From: Bacteroides fragilis | Lineage (GTDB): Bacteria; Bacteroidota; Bacteroidia; Bacteroidales; Bacteroidaceae | Length of the DNA stretch: 64,000 nucleotides | Reading direction: 5' to 3' | NCBI RefSeq assembly: GCF_019583405.1 | Contig: NZ_SZUU01000002.1 | Location: forward strand, 434,001 to 498,000 | In this document: positions 55,523 to 64,000 of the stretch, piece by piece | Numbering within the stretch: the first letter of the stretch is position 1 | Layout of the letters: each line of letters opens with the position of its first letter | Program-made: the position numbers and the translations under genes | The notes under the pieces: generated by a model | What the model was told of the DNA's origin: nothing | The model's input: the letters and a program-made list of their open reading frames with translations, nothing else | Databases searched by the model: none

Positions 55523-55963
55523 ATGACAAACAACGAATCGGCACGCGAGCTTATTCTACAAATCCTGCGAACCCGGATGGCTTTCCGTCAAACCCTTCAA
55601 CGGGTGCTCAAACGGCACAACGTAGATATGACCTTCGAAATGCTGCAAGTAATGAATTGCCTGTGGAACGAACAAGGCATCAGCCAGCAGTCTCTGGCAG
55701 AGAAAACGGCAAAAGACAAAGCTTGCCTGACTAACCTGATCAATAACCTGGAGAAAAAGAATTGGGTGATACGGAAAGAAGATTCATCCGACCGGAGAAA
55801 CCGGCTGATTTTTCTTACAGCACAGGGCGAGGAACTTGCCCTTACAGTGAAACCGCTGATCAACGATATCTATACCCAAACGGGAATAGAGATGGAGGTC
55901 AGCCGGATAAACGAATGTACCGAAGATTTAAAAAGACTGTACGAAGTTCTCAACGAAATCTAA
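55523..55963 (+). CDS. MarR-family regulator of efflux
   Basis: A 146-residue winged-helix repressor: FEMLQVMNCLWNEQGISQQS, then LAEKTAKDKACLTNLINNLE (recognition), KKNWVIRKEDSSDRRNRLIF (wing), and a helical dimer end. Autoregulates via the adjacent palindrome and controls emrAB; ligand unknown. 14 bases before the EmrA gene. Confidence 0.92.
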   Translation: MTNNESARELILQILRTRMAFRQTLQRVLKRHNVDMTFEMLQVMNCLWNEQGISQQSLAEKTAKDKACLTNLINNLEKKNWVIRKEDSSDRRNRLIFLTAQGEELALTVKPLINDIYTQTGIEMEVSRINECTEDLKRLYEVLNEI

Positions 55964-55977
55964 AATCAACTCAGGCC

Positions 55978-57045
55978 ATGTCCACCCATCAAGCGAAACA
56001 AAAAGAATTAAGAAAGCTGAAGCACAGAAACATCTTTCTCAACACGGTATGCATATTATTAGCACTGGCAGGTATCTCGTGGACAGTAAACTATTTCTGG
56101 AAATATGCCCGCTACGAAATAACCAATGATGCCGTAGTGGACCAATACATCGCTCCGCTCAACATCCGGATACCGGGATATATCAAAGAAGTACGTTTCA
56201 CCGAGCACCAGTATGTACATGCCGGCGACACGCTCCTGATTCTGGATGACCGTGAATACCGGATCCGACTCAAAGATGCGGAAGCCGCTTTGATGGATGC
56301 CTTAGGCTCTAGAGAGGTTTTGAACTCCGGCATCCGGACCTCAGGGGTGAACATTGCCGTACAGGACGCCAACATAGCCGAAACCCAAGCACGGCTTTCA
56401 CAGCAGGAAGCCGAACTGAACCGATACACCCGGCTCCTGAAAAAACAGGCCATCAGCCAACAGGACTACGAACTGGCAAAAGCAAATTTTGAAGCGACCC
56501 GGGCACGTTACAATGCCCTCCTGCGCCAGAAAGAAGCCGCCCAATCGCAGTACTCTGAAACCAGTAAACGCAGTACCAGTGCCGAAGCCAATATCCTCCG
56601 TAAAGAGGCCGAAGTGGATATGGCTAAACTGAACCTGTCATATACCGTCGTCACCGCACCTTATGACGGATACATGGGACGGCGCACCCTTGAACCGGGA
56701 CAGTTTGTACAAGGGGGACAGACTCTCTCGTATCTGGTACGAAGCAATGATAAATGGGTAACTGCCAACTATAAAGAGACTCAGATAGCCCACATCTACA
56801 TCGGACAAAAGGTTCGCATTAAAGTAGATGCTTTCAGCGGCCGGACTTTTCATGGAACCGTCACGGCCATCTCCGAAGCCACCGGATCGAAGTACTCTTT
56901 GGTACCGACTGACAATTCGGCCGGGAACTTCGTCAAAGTGCAGCAACGCATTCCGGTTCGCATCGACCTTGATGATGCTTCAGCCGAAGAAATGGAATGC
57001 CTCCGTGCCGGGATGATGGTAGAAACAGAGGCGGTCCGCCCGTAG
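55978..57045 (+). CDS. emrA: EmrA/HlyD-type membrane fusion protein
   Basis: A 355-residue adaptor with one N-terminal helix (NTVCILLALAGISWTVNYFW), biotinyl-like half (IPGYIKEVRFTEHQYVHAGD), coiled-coil hairpin (ARLSQQEAELNRYTRLLKKQ), and second half (YDGYMGRRTLEPGQFVQGGQ). It joins the EmrB pump to an outer-membrane factor, which is not encoded nearby. ATG at 55978 is chosen (MSTHQAKQKE). Confidence 0.88.
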   Translation: MSTHQAKQKELRKLKHRNIFLNTVCILLALAGISWTVNYFWKYARYEITNDAVVDQYIAPLNIRIPGYIKEVRFTEHQYVHAGDTLLILDDREYRIRLKDAEAALMDALGSREVLNSGIRTSGVNIAVQDANIAETQARLSQQEAELNRYTRLLKKQAISQQDYELAKANFEATRARYNALLRQKEAAQSQYSETSKRSTSAEANILRKEAEVDMAKLNLSYTVVTAPYDGYMGRRTLEPGQFVQGGQTLSYLVRSNDKWVTANYKETQIAHIYIGQKVRIKVDAFSGRTFHGTVTAISEATGSKYSLVPTDNSAGNFVKVQQRIPVRIDLDDASAEEMECLRAGMMVETEAVRP

Positions 57046-57049
57046 GCTT

Positions 57050-58645
57050 ATGGTGAAGCTCAATCTGCCTACCCGCCCCTGGGTGCCTCAATGGTTGGGC
57101 ATCATAACCATGTTTATTGCCATTTTTCCCATTACCCTCCTCAACGGTGCCTATACAGGCAGTATGGTCGAAGTATCAAATACGTTGGGTATACTGAGCG
57201 AAGATATTACGATGGCTTACTATTCAGCTTCTGTAGGGATGGCTGTGGCCTATCCTATTGTACCCAAAATACGTGCTATAGCCACTCCGAAAACCTTACT
57301 GCTTACCGATCTGTTGCTACAGATATTCTTCAGCCTGATATGTGCCAAAACAGGTAGTATGGATGTCATCATGGTATGTAGTTTCTGCATGGGCTTTCTT
57401 AAAGCTTTTGTCATGTTGGAGTTCATCATCCTGATCCGCCCGCTCTTCAGTCCCAAAAACATACGAAGTGAATTTTACGCCTACTTCTATCCCATTGTCT
57501 TCTCCGGAGGACAGTTGTCAATGGCTATCACGGCACAATTGGCCTATCATTATCAATGGCAGCACATGTACTATTTCGTCACCATCCTCCTGCTGATCGC
57601 CATTCTGTTTGTAATCTGTTTTTTCCGTTACGCACAACGTCCTGTTTACATCCCGTTCAAGGAGATAGACGGAAAGAGCATGTTTATCATTGCCTCTGCC
57701 TATCTGCTGACACTCTATACCTTCACTTATGGCAAAACACTCGACTGGTTCGCATCCCCTAAAATAAGAGTATACGCATTGATCATCCCTCTCCTGATAG
57801 CTCTTTTCATCTACCGGCAACGGACACAGCCGAAGCCTTTCGTCAGTCTGAAACCACTCTCCCTGCATAAATCCATTATCGGATACGGCTTCATGGTGCT
57901 CGCCATGTTTCTGACATCCACCAGTTCACTGGTAACCAACTACATGAACAGCATTATCCGAGTAGACAGCATTCATGCTAATTCGCTCAGTCTATGGTTG
58001 TTGCCCGGTTATGTTCTGGGAGCGATTATTTGTTTCTGGTGGTTTCGATGGCAACGATGGCGGTTTCGCTTCCTCATCTCAGGAGGTATGTTTTGTTACG
58101 TCATCTATCTGGCTATCCTCTACTTTGGTATCACCCCTTACGGGACTTACGAAATGCTCTATCTCCCCATCCTGTTCCGGGGAGTAGGGATGATGGTCAT
58201 ATTCATTGCGTTCGGTGTGTTTGTTGTCGAGGATTTAGACCCACGCCTAACGTTGTCTAATGCCTTCTTTCTGATTTCATTCCGTTCGGTATTGGCCCCG
58301 GTTCTGTCCGCTTCGTTCTTTAACAACATGCTCTACTATCTGCAGGCGAAAGGAATGAACATTCTTTCGGAAAACATGACGCTGACCAATCCGCTGGCCG
58401 AGCAGAAATACAATCAGGCATTAAGCAATGCCCTGACACAAGGACATGAATTCGGAGAAGCCGCGCAATTGGCAGCCAACAGCCTCTATTCCACTTTACA
58501 GCAACAATCCCTGTTGCTTGCCCTGAAAACATTGATCGGCTATGTACTGATACTGGCACTGGCGATTGCTATCATCGCAGCGTTCATTCCTTTCCATAAA
58601 ACGCTGAAGGTAGCTGTAGTGAAGACGGGTGATGATATGGTATAA
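57050..58645 (+). CDS. emrB: EmrB-type MFS multidrug transporter (DHA2)
   Basis: A 531-residue transporter with about 14 membrane helices, starting MVKLNLPTRPWVPQWLGIIT. The acidic proton site and motif C ('GPxxGG') region are weak, as in other Bacteroidota members. Drug/proton antiport with EmrA. Ended by the bidirectional terminator at 58659. Confidence 0.85.
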   Translation: MVKLNLPTRPWVPQWLGIITMFIAIFPITLLNGAYTGSMVEVSNTLGILSEDITMAYYSASVGMAVAYPIVPKIRAIATPKTLLLTDLLLQIFFSLICAKTGSMDVIMVCSFCMGFLKAFVMLEFIILIRPLFSPKNIRSEFYAYFYPIVFSGGQLSMAITAQLAYHYQWQHMYYFVTILLLIAILFVICFFRYAQRPVYIPFKEIDGKSMFIIASAYLLTLYTFTYGKTLDWFASPKIRVYALIIPLLIALFIYRQRTQPKPFVSLKPLSLHKSIIGYGFMVLAMFLTSTSSLVTNYMNSIIRVDSIHANSLSLWLLPGYVLGAIICFWWFRWQRWRFRFLISGGMFCYVIYLAILYFGITPYGTYEMLYLPILFRGVGMMVIFIAFGVFVVEDLDPRLTLSNAFFLISFRSVLAPVLSASFFNNMLYYLQAKGMNILSENMTLTNPLAEQKYNQALSNALTQGHEFGEAAQLAANSLYSTLQQQSLLLALKTLIGYVLILALAIAIIAAFIPFHKTLKVAVVKTGDDMV

Positions 58646-58658
58646 TGAGAAGGGATAC

Positions 58659-58694
58659 AAAAAAGCCACCCAATTGCTTGAGTGGCTTCTTAAA
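58659..58694. terminator. Bidirectional terminator between emrB and fba
   Basis: GCCAC(58665-58669)/GTGGC(58682-58686) with A6 before and T-rich flank after. Confidence 0.8.
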
Positions 58695-58739
58695 ATATAA
58701 ATTAAATCAAGTAAAACTTTTAAATACCAGATTTGGAAT

Positions 58740-59744
58740 TTATTCAGCCAACTTGTTGTCAGAACCCAGCACATTGATAATTTTGTGCTTGTAGAGTTTT
58801 TCCATATTGTCGCGAGCCGGTCCCAGATATTTACGCGGGTCAAACTCTGCCGGCTTTTCTGCGAATACCTTACGGATAGCAGCAGTCATAGCCAAACGAG
58901 AGTCTGAGTCAATATTGATTTTGCAAACAGCAGACTTAGCGGCTTTACGCAGTTCTTCTTCAGGAATACCGATAGCAGCTTTCAGCGCACCACCAAATTG
59001 GTTGATAGTTGCAACTTCTTCTTCAGGAACTGAAGATGATCCATGAAGAACGATAGGGAATCCCGGAAGTTCTTTCATTACACCGTCCAATACGTCGAAT
59101 GCCAACGGAGGAGGAACCATACGGCCGGTCTTCGGATCAATGTGGCACTGTTCCGGAGTAAATTTGTAAGCACCGTGAGAAGTACCGATAGAGATAGCCA
59201 ATGAATCGCAACCTGTTTTAGTAACGAAATCGACTACTTCATCCGGTTCAGTATATGTGTGGTGGTCAGAAGAAACTTCGTCTTCTACACCTGCCAATAC
59301 GCCAAGTTCACCTTCTACGGTTACATCGAACTGGTGAGCGTATTCAACAACTTTCTTAGTCAGGGCAACGTTTTCGTCGTAAGGAAGGTGAGAACCGTCG
59401 ATCATTACAGAAGAGAAGCCTGAGTCGATACAGCTTTTACAAGTTTCGAAAGTATCTCCGTGGTCGAGGTGCAAAACGATTTCAGGATTTTTGCAGCCGA
59501 GTTCTTTTGCATATTCTACAGCACCCTGAGCCATGTAACGCAACAATGTAGCGTTAGCATACTGACGAGCACCTTTTGATACCTGCAAAATAACCGGAGA
59601 CTTAGTTTCTACAGCAGCCTTGATGATAGCCTGCATCTGTTCCATATTGTTGAAGTTGAATGCAGGGATTGCATATCCACCCTTGATAGCCTTAGCAAAC
59701 ATATCTCTAGTGTTTACCAGACCTAAATCTTTGTAATTAACCAT
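58740..59744 (-). CDS. fba: Class II fructose-bisphosphate aldolase
   Basis: A 334-residue zinc aldolase: AIPAFNFNNMEQMQAIIKAA, LHLDHGDTFETCKSCID (catalytic Asp, zinc His), VEGELGVLAGVEDE, SIGTSHGAYKF and VLHGSSSVPEEEVATINQFG. Cleaves fructose 1,6-bisphosphate in glycolysis. Monocistronic; -7 box (minus TACTTTTG) at 59786-59793. Confidence 0.96.
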   Translation of the reverse strand: MVNYKDLGLVNTRDMFAKAIKGGYAIPAFNFNNMEQMQAIIKAAVETKSPVILQVSKGARQYANATLLRYMAQGAVEYAKELGCKNPEIVLHLDHGDTFETCKSCIDSGFSSVMIDGSHLPYDENVALTKKVVEYAHQFDVTVEGELGVLAGVEDEVSSDHHTYTEPDEVVDFVTKTGCDSLAISIGTSHGAYKFTPEQCHIDPKTGRMVPPPLAFDVLDGVMKELPGFPIVLHGSSSVPEEEVATINQFGGALKAAIGIPEEELRKAAKSAVCKINIDSDSRLAMTAAIRKVFAEKPAEFDPRKYLGPARDNMEKLYKHKIINVLGSDNKLAE

Positions 59745-59785
59745 TTTGTTTAAAAGTTTATTGTTAGTGAATTAAAAATTCTATG

Positions 59786-59793
59786 CAAAAGTA
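59786..59793 (-). promoter_or_regulatory. Promoter -7 box of fba
   Basis: Minus-strand TACTTTTG, 42 bases before the start codon. Confidence 0.6.
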
Positions 59794-59924
59794 AGAATAA
59801 TCCTTTGAATAGAGAAGCCCTCAGGCGGAAATATCCGTTTGAGGAGCGCAATTCAATTCTATTTCAAATAATTTCCCATCCTTTAAGAGCTGTTTGTAAT
59901 GTCTACGTAGCAAATAAAGGTTTG

Positions 59925-60944
59925 TTATTGTTTCTTCATATATATAATGGTGGGTAAATGATCGCTGTAACCATCCAACCACACTTTACCGCCATACGTA
60001 CGCAAGGGTGAACCTTTATATTTGCCATCCTGCTGAAACAGATATTCGCGCATGAAAACTTCATTGTGATCATATTTCAATCCTTTTGTCGCTTGAAGCA
60101 AACTGGGTGAAAGAATAATCTGATCGAACAGGTTCCATTTGCCGCGATAGAGCAAAGTGCCTACTCCCTTATCTTCCAGCGTCACCCACCAAGGATTATA
60201 AAGGTCATCTTCAGTCATATCCTCGATGTGTTTCTTTGCCCCCAGCACGGCAAGGCTCAAATCCATCGGATCATCGTTGAGGTCGCCCATGATGATCAAT
60301 TTCAAGTCCGGATCCGAATGCATCAGCGAGTCCTTCAACGCCTTCACCTGCATAGCGGCGTGCATGCGTACCGGTTCCGCCGCTCCCCGAGAGGGCCAGT
60401 GGTTGACTATCAGGCAGACTTTATCACCCGCCAGCTCACCACCTACAATCAGGAATCCACGGGTTTTGTGGATGGTATCTCCCTCGAAAGGAGTGGAAAG
60501 CACCAATGCCGTCGCATGGGGAGTGAATTGTTTGGGATCATACAGCAAAGCGCAGTCGATGCCCCGTTTATCAGGTCCTTCATAGTGTATGTAACGATAA
60601 CCTCCGGCAGCCAGTTCGGGTTGACGAATCAGATCTTCGAGAACACGTCGGTTCTCTACCTCCGCCACACCGATTGCAGCAGGTCCTGCCGGTACTTTAT
60701 CACGCGAAAGTTCGCCCAGCACCTTGGACAGATTTTTCAGTTTCGAACGATATTTCTCCGAGTTCCACCCCTTTGCCGCATCCGGAAGATATTCATAATC
60801 GTTTTTTCCCGTATCATGAATGGTATCAAACAGATTCTCAAGATTGTAAAAAGCTACGCTGTACAGTCCGTCCGCATGATCCTGTGCCCGGCCACCGACC
60901 GCCAGCAACAATAAAAAGTTGAATACAATAATTAGTTTCTTCAT
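59925..60944 (-). CDS. Exported endonuclease/exonuclease/phosphatase family protein
   Basis: A 339-residue protein. Signal peptide (MKKLIIVFNFLLLLAVGGRA), EEP domain: VAFYNLENLFDTIHDTGKND (Asn/Glu), GVAEVENRRVLEDL, LIVNHWPSRGAAEPVRMHAA (catalytic His), MGDLNDDPMDLSL and a final SDHLPTIIYM. Could be a secreted nuclease or lipid/nucleotide phosphatase. Confidence 0.88.
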   Translation of the reverse strand: MKKLIIVFNFLLLLAVGGRAQDHADGLYSVAFYNLENLFDTIHDTGKNDYEYLPDAAKGWNSEKYRSKLKNLSKVLGELSRDKVPAGPAAIGVAEVENRRVLEDLIRQPELAAGGYRYIHYEGPDKRGIDCALLYDPKQFTPHATALVLSTPFEGDTIHKTRGFLIVGGELAGDKVCLIVNHWPSRGAAEPVRMHAAMQVKALKDSLMHSDPDLKLIIMGDLNDDPMDLSLAVLGAKKHIEDMTEDDLYNPWWVTLEDKGVGTLLYRGKWNLFDQIILSPSLLQATKGLKYDHNEVFMREYLFQQDGKYKGSPLRTYGGKVWLDGYSDHLPTIIYMKKQ

Positions 60945-60959
60945 ATATTTATTTTTGAG

Positions 60960-61052
60960 TTCACCACAGATTACACGGATTAGCACAGATTAAAGATCTA
61001 TTTCATTGAAAATTGAAGAATTTGTGCTAATCCGTGTAATCTCTGTGGTGAA
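60960..61052. repeat. Inverted intergenic repeat
   Basis: TTCACCACAGATTACACGG.. is mirrored by ..CCGTGTAATCTCTGTGGTGAA (about 30 bases each side), upstream of the EEP gene. Same class as 55345-55439. Confidence 0.6.
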
Positions 61053-61280
61053 TGTGATTCATTTCTTGCCTGTTTAAAGTCCTTTTTTAGGTTTAAAACC
61101 AACAAAACTTAACCCATCACCCCTGCAAAAGTCTTAAAAAAAAGCGAGAATACGACTTTTTTTCCAAAACTTTTTTCCTAAGAAACAAAAAAGCATTATC
61201 TTTGCGACCTGAAAAATGACCATTACACTATTCTTACCAAATAGTAAAACGATATAATAATTTAAAAAACGAATATTAAA
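61053..61280. promoter_or_regulatory. Leader of L31 with -7 box
   Basis: TATCTTTG at 61197-61204 is the L31 -7 box; ACTTTTTTTCCAAAACTTTT lies upstream. The leader is about 70 bases, ample for autogenous or zinc-linked control. Confidence 0.6.
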
Positions 61281-61532
61281 ATGAAAAAAGGTCTTCATCC
61301 TGAATCATACCGTCCGGTAGTATTCAAAGATATGTCAAACGGTGATATGTTTTTGTCTAAATCAACTGTAGCTACAAAAGAGACCATCGAATTCGAAGGT
61401 GAAACTTATCCGTTACTGAAAATCGAAATCTCTAACACTTCTCACCCGTTCTATACAGGTAAATCTACATTGGTAGATACAGCCGGACGTGTTGACAAGT
61501 TCATGAGCCGTTACGGTAACCGTAAGAAATAA
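61281..61532 (+). CDS. rpmE2: 50S ribosomal protein L31 type B
   Basis: An 83-residue L31 without the zinc cysteine pairs (type B), [49 protein letters not shown]. Structural ribosome component that spares zinc. Confidence 0.96.
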   Translation: MKKGLHPESYRPVVFKDMSNGDMFLSKSTVATKETIEFEGETYPLLKIEISNTSHPFYTGKSTLVDTAGRVDKFMSRYGNRKK

Positions 61533-61554
61533 TAGGTCGGATCATCCGATTGAT

Positions 61555-61595
61555 AAAAAATAAGCTGCCCCAATATTGAGGCAGCTTATTTTTTG
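61555..61595 (+). terminator. Strong terminator of L31
   Basis: AAATAAGCTGCC / GGCAGCTTATTTTTT hairpin, 23 bases after the stop. Confidence 0.9.
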
Positions 61596-61791
61596 CCCTA
61601 AAGCCACTCTGCAAAAGAAACTGCTCCCCAAAACATACGGAATAAAATCCATCCCCTGTTTTATCTTGACAGTAGCCAATGGGCGAATAGAAAAATACCG
61701 GAAAGGATCTGCCATACGCCACTCCGGCATGGAGAAAGAGATCATGGAAATTATTCTCCCAAATCCCTCACCTACAGAAGTATCAAAGTAA
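61576..61791 (+). pseudogene. Thioredoxin-fold fragment
   Basis: A 71-codon frame beginning inside the L31 terminator; it has no CxxC half, but LPKTYGIKSIPCFILTVANG is the thioredoxin cis-Pro segment and RIEKYRKGSAIRHS the next strand pair. Seems to be the C-terminal third of a thioredoxin-like protein. Not likely to be functional. Confidence 0.45.
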
Positions 61792-61881
61792 AAACAGCTT
61801 TCCAGAAGCAGTATATGCTTTTATAGGGAAAACCCTATGGCACAATAGGAGAAAAATCTATGCCGGAGGAAACTTCTTTTG

Positions 61882-61889
61882 TATCTTCG
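61882..61889 (+). promoter_or_regulatory. Likely -7 box of the M48-like gene
   Basis: TATCTTCG, one base from the consensus, 39 bases before the start codon. Confidence 0.4.
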
Positions 61890-61928
61890 TAACATCTAAA
61901 TAATAAATTTACTAAAAAAGATACGACT

Positions 61929-63455
61929 ATGAAACGACTTGCTATTCTGTTTGTGCTTGTTCTGACATCGTGCATCCTGTATGCCAGAAGTGGAAAAGGG
62001 GATAATCTCAGCGGTCCTATCGCGCTGAAAGGCGAATTGACGGAGAAATATCAAAACTACTCAAAAGGGACTCCGGTCGTCATACGCGGAGTGCGAAAGA
62101 TGAGAATTTCGCCCAACGATGCGGTGGGCATCACTTACGGAGTGGAAATCGACGGACTGCAATATCCTATCGGAGAGGAAGAAGCCAACAAAATCATCCG
62201 GTTGAAACCGGAAACGGTTCTTGAGTACTGGCAGGGGATTTACCTGTCCCAAGGCATGTACGATTACTACGACCGGAAAGGATACCGCTATGACATGCGG
62301 CAAGAGCTGGACGAGGAGTGCCTGGACTATCTGGACAAATTAAATGAAATCAGTTATAAAGACGCTTACATCGAGGATTACGTACAAGCCATTTTTGCCA
62401 AAGTCAATCCGGGAGAGGTGGATTCCAAACGTCCGGAACGCCTGAATGTACGCATCATCCAGTCGCCCGAACCGGATGCTTATATGTTGCCCAACGGTGC
62501 TATGCTGGTAAGTACCGGTTTACTGTGCACACTCGACTCCGAAGAGGAACTGGAAGCCGTCATTGCCAACGAAATGGTTCACTTCATCCTCGATCATCAG
62601 GTGAACAACGTGTCACGTGCCGAAACCCGTGCCAAACGTGCCGCTTTCTGGGCAGACGTGCTCGGTACGGTAGCCATGGCAGCCGATGACACCAACTGGA
62701 TGTACGGATACGACGAACGGGTGGGCGCCATTGAACTGGCCGCCAGCATCGGAACCATTGCGGCATTGGTCAACGTACGGACAGTAAACCGCCTGGGAAT
62801 GGATTACAACAGCAAGCAAGAGATACAGGCCGACCGGATTGCAAGAGACTATCTGGCGTTCAAAGGATTGAACCCCGATGCATTATCTTCGGCTATCGCA
62901 AAAATAAAAGATTTCTATGGTTCAACGCACCGTTACAACAACCTGACACGATATGACAGCTATGCACGACTGAAAGAACGACTTGCCAAACTGGGAGAAA
63001 AAGAAAGCATCCACAGCCATGCTTATCAGAAAGCGACATCGGATATCGTAACGTTCAACGCAGCCATGTACCAGGGAGACAAACGCTACAAAATGGCCGA
63101 ACAGCTTGTATGCAAGAACATAGACAACAAGGTGGCTTCGGACCACGATTACGTAATTCTGGTGAAAGCACGCATGGCACAGGAAAACACTCCCGAAAGC
63201 AATGAATCTTGCCTGAAACTGCTGGAGAAAGCCAAAGAGCTCGCTACCGCCCGCAACCTGGACATCAACAAACAGGAGATCCTGCTGCTGATGCGCATGA
63301 ACAAACAGGTAAAGGCTGCCGATAAGCTGAAGGAATACAGGGATCTACTGATGCAATACCAACAGCAGAACGCGCTCGGATCAGAAGAATCCGGATGGAT
63401 CGGTGAAGAGATGAACTGGACAGAGAAGATGCTGTCGAAGATCAGCCTGCTGTAA
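61929..63455 (+). CDS. Exported M48-like metallopeptidase with altered zinc motif
   Basis: A 508-residue protein. Signal peptide (MKRLAILFVLVLTSCILYAR), the M48 domain from about residue 150 (YMLPNGAMLVSTGLLCTLDS) with the zinc motif reading NEMVH (214-218) instead of HExxH, and a plausible third ligand at Glu298 (QEIQADRIARDY). C-terminal repeats are helical. The first histidine is Asn, so catalysis is doubtful. Periplasmic. Confidence 0.85.
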   Translation: MKRLAILFVLVLTSCILYARSGKGDNLSGPIALKGELTEKYQNYSKGTPVVIRGVRKMRISPNDAVGITYGVEIDGLQYPIGEEEANKIIRLKPETVLEYWQGIYLSQGMYDYYDRKGYRYDMRQELDEECLDYLDKLNEISYKDAYIEDYVQAIFAKVNPGEVDSKRPERLNVRIIQSPEPDAYMLPNGAMLVSTGLLCTLDSEEELEAVIANEMVHFILDHQVNNVSRAETRAKRAAFWADVLGTVAMAADDTNWMYGYDERVGAIELAASIGTIAALVNVRTVNRLGMDYNSKQEIQADRIARDYLAFKGLNPDALSSAIAKIKDFYGSTHRYNNLTRYDSYARLKERLAKLGEKESIHSHAYQKATSDIVTFNAAMYQGDKRYKMAEQLVCKNIDNKVASDHDYVILVKARMAQENTPESNESCLKLLEKAKELATARNLDINKQEILLLMRMNKQVKAADKLKEYRDLLMQYQQQNALGSEESGWIGEEMNWTEKMLSKISLL

Positions 63456-63475
63456 AACCCAGTCACCAATATTTC

Positions 63476-63560
63476 AAAGGGTGTAGCCACAGCGGTCGGA
63501 TGGCTACACCCTTTGTTGTGTATGGCTACACCTTCCGGAACAGAGGGTGTAGCCCTTTTT
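63476..63560. terminator. Double hairpin terminator
   Basis: AAAGGGTGTAGCCA / TGGCTACACCCTTT (63476-63514) followed by GGCTACACC / GGTGTAGCC (63524-63554) and T5. The two hairpins share sequence. Serves both converging genes. Confidence 0.85.
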
Positions 63561-63564
63561 ATAA

Positions 63565-64000
63565 TCAGAAGTTAGTATAGATGCGACATCCATGGGCAGG
63601 TATCGTCAGGCCGGTCTGCATCGAGGTCACATGGAGTTTCGTACCATTCAGATATTCCGTCCAGACTCCCGTTGCCGGGAAGGTAGTGATTGCCTCTATC
63701 GGCTTAGCCGTGAAATTGCCCACCACCACCAACTTCTTGCCGTTGGCTGCCTCGAGGGTGAGAAAACGTCCTCCGGTCCAGTTGGCCGTCTTCACCAGCC
63801 AGGAAAACGTGGCTCCGGGATCAAAGAGTTCAGTATGTTCCCTCCGCAGTTTCAACAGCTTTGCGTACGTATCACACAATTCTTTCCGGGCTCCATTATC
63901 CAGATATTCCCAATGCAGGGGTTTCTTACCGGTCCGCCCTCCCTCTTCAATCGATACATCATATCCCATTTCACCAAACTGCCAGACCATCTTAGGCCCG
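63565..64000 (-). CDS. GH13 alpha-amylase, 3' part (cut by the window)
   Basis: The C-terminal 145 residues of a GH13 enzyme: KMVWQFGEMGYDVSIEEGGR, then LEYLDNGARKEL-type helix and a final beta domain (FLTLEAANGKKLVVVGNFTA and HVTSMQTGLTIPAHGCRIYT). No stop or start is reached before base 64000. Probably another secreted starch-active enzyme; catalytic residues lie outside. Confidence 0.85.
   Translation of the reverse strand, partial: GPKMVWQFGEMGYDVSIEEGGRTGKKPLHWEYLDNGARKELCDTYAKLLKLRREHTELFDPGATFSWLVKTANWTGGRFLTLEAANGKKLVVVGNFTAKPIEAITTFPATGVWTEYLNGTKLHVTSMQTGLTIPAHGCRIYTNF

Noticed and set aside
60228..60914. Open frame of 228 codons opposite the EEP-family gene
   Set aside because: Shadow of a strong exported nuclease/phosphatase gene; no domain seen.

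Overview
The window is Bacteroides chromosome, most likely the B. fragilis group. Bacteroides-type -7 boxes (TAnnTTTG) stand before many genes, Shine-Dalgarno sequences are mostly absent, and the core genes are typical: the methylmalonyl-CoA decarboxylase operon with a lamin-tail/OadG fusion, a SusA-like GH13 amylase and type B L31. The species is not decided. Bases 1 to about 40,950 are an integrated tailed-phage genome (siphovirus-like head and tail genes) that continues past the left edge. Bases from about 40,990 to 64,000 are host core genome.

Prophage layout, mostly minus strand and read right to left. (1) 39.6-40.9 kb: integrase beside the host maf gene, with arm-like repeats. (2) 36.4-39.6 kb, plus strand: a lysogenic-conversion block with an RNase H-like protein, a eukaryotic-type Ser/Thr kinase, a third gene broken by two in-frame stops, and three envelope or secreted proteins. 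(3) 35.4-36.3 kb: S24 (LexA/CI-type) repressor with three spaced operator boxes. (4) 24-35 kb: early genes, including a Sak4-type ATPase, PD-(D/E)XK nuclease, DUF3127 ssDNA-binding protein, NinB, NinG, DEAD helicase and DUF4373 replication protein, plus a homing HNH, a 24-bp-repeat gene and tRNA-like genes with odd centres. (5) 17.7-24 kb: a C5 methyltransferase with a second recognisable gene overprinted in another frame, a second tyrosine recombinase, a divergent AbiGi-type defence pair and many small genes. (6) 2.4-17.7 kb: late genes, namely ASCH, a PAPS-reductase/ParB pair, small and large terminase, portal, scaffold, decoration, capsid, head-tail connectors, tail tube and tail chaperones. 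The late block is interrupted at 7.9-12.4 kb by an accessory cassette (HigBA, regulators, HNH endonuclease) that carries a second, divergent copy of the portal C-terminus. (7) 1-2.4 kb: small genes, an Xre regulator and an exported DUF4468 protein. Tape-measure, baseplate and lysis genes are not in the window and would be expected to the left.

The host part contains a minus-strand operon (nitroreductase, membrane protein, DUF2520 protein, KdsC-like phosphatase, Maf) with the prophage lying just past its end. Next come beta-carbonic anhydrase, a GNAT-like protein, and the propionate/succinate operon (epimerase, mmdA, OadG fusion, biotin carrier, mmdB). These are followed by two tandem TPR lipid-free exported proteins, the GH13 amylase, a MarR-EmrA-EmrB efflux operon with a perfect palindromic operator, fructose-bisphosphate aldolase, a secreted EEP-family protein, L31, a thioredoxin-like remnant, an M48-type protein lacking its first zinc histidine, and the 3' end of another amylase.

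The signals most worth following are the overprinted gene inside the methyltransferase, the class-II tRNA-like genes with insertions between the D and anticodon arms, a shared GTGAC-N12-GTCAC inverted repeat before three minus-strand (late) units, and the partly decayed kinase module.
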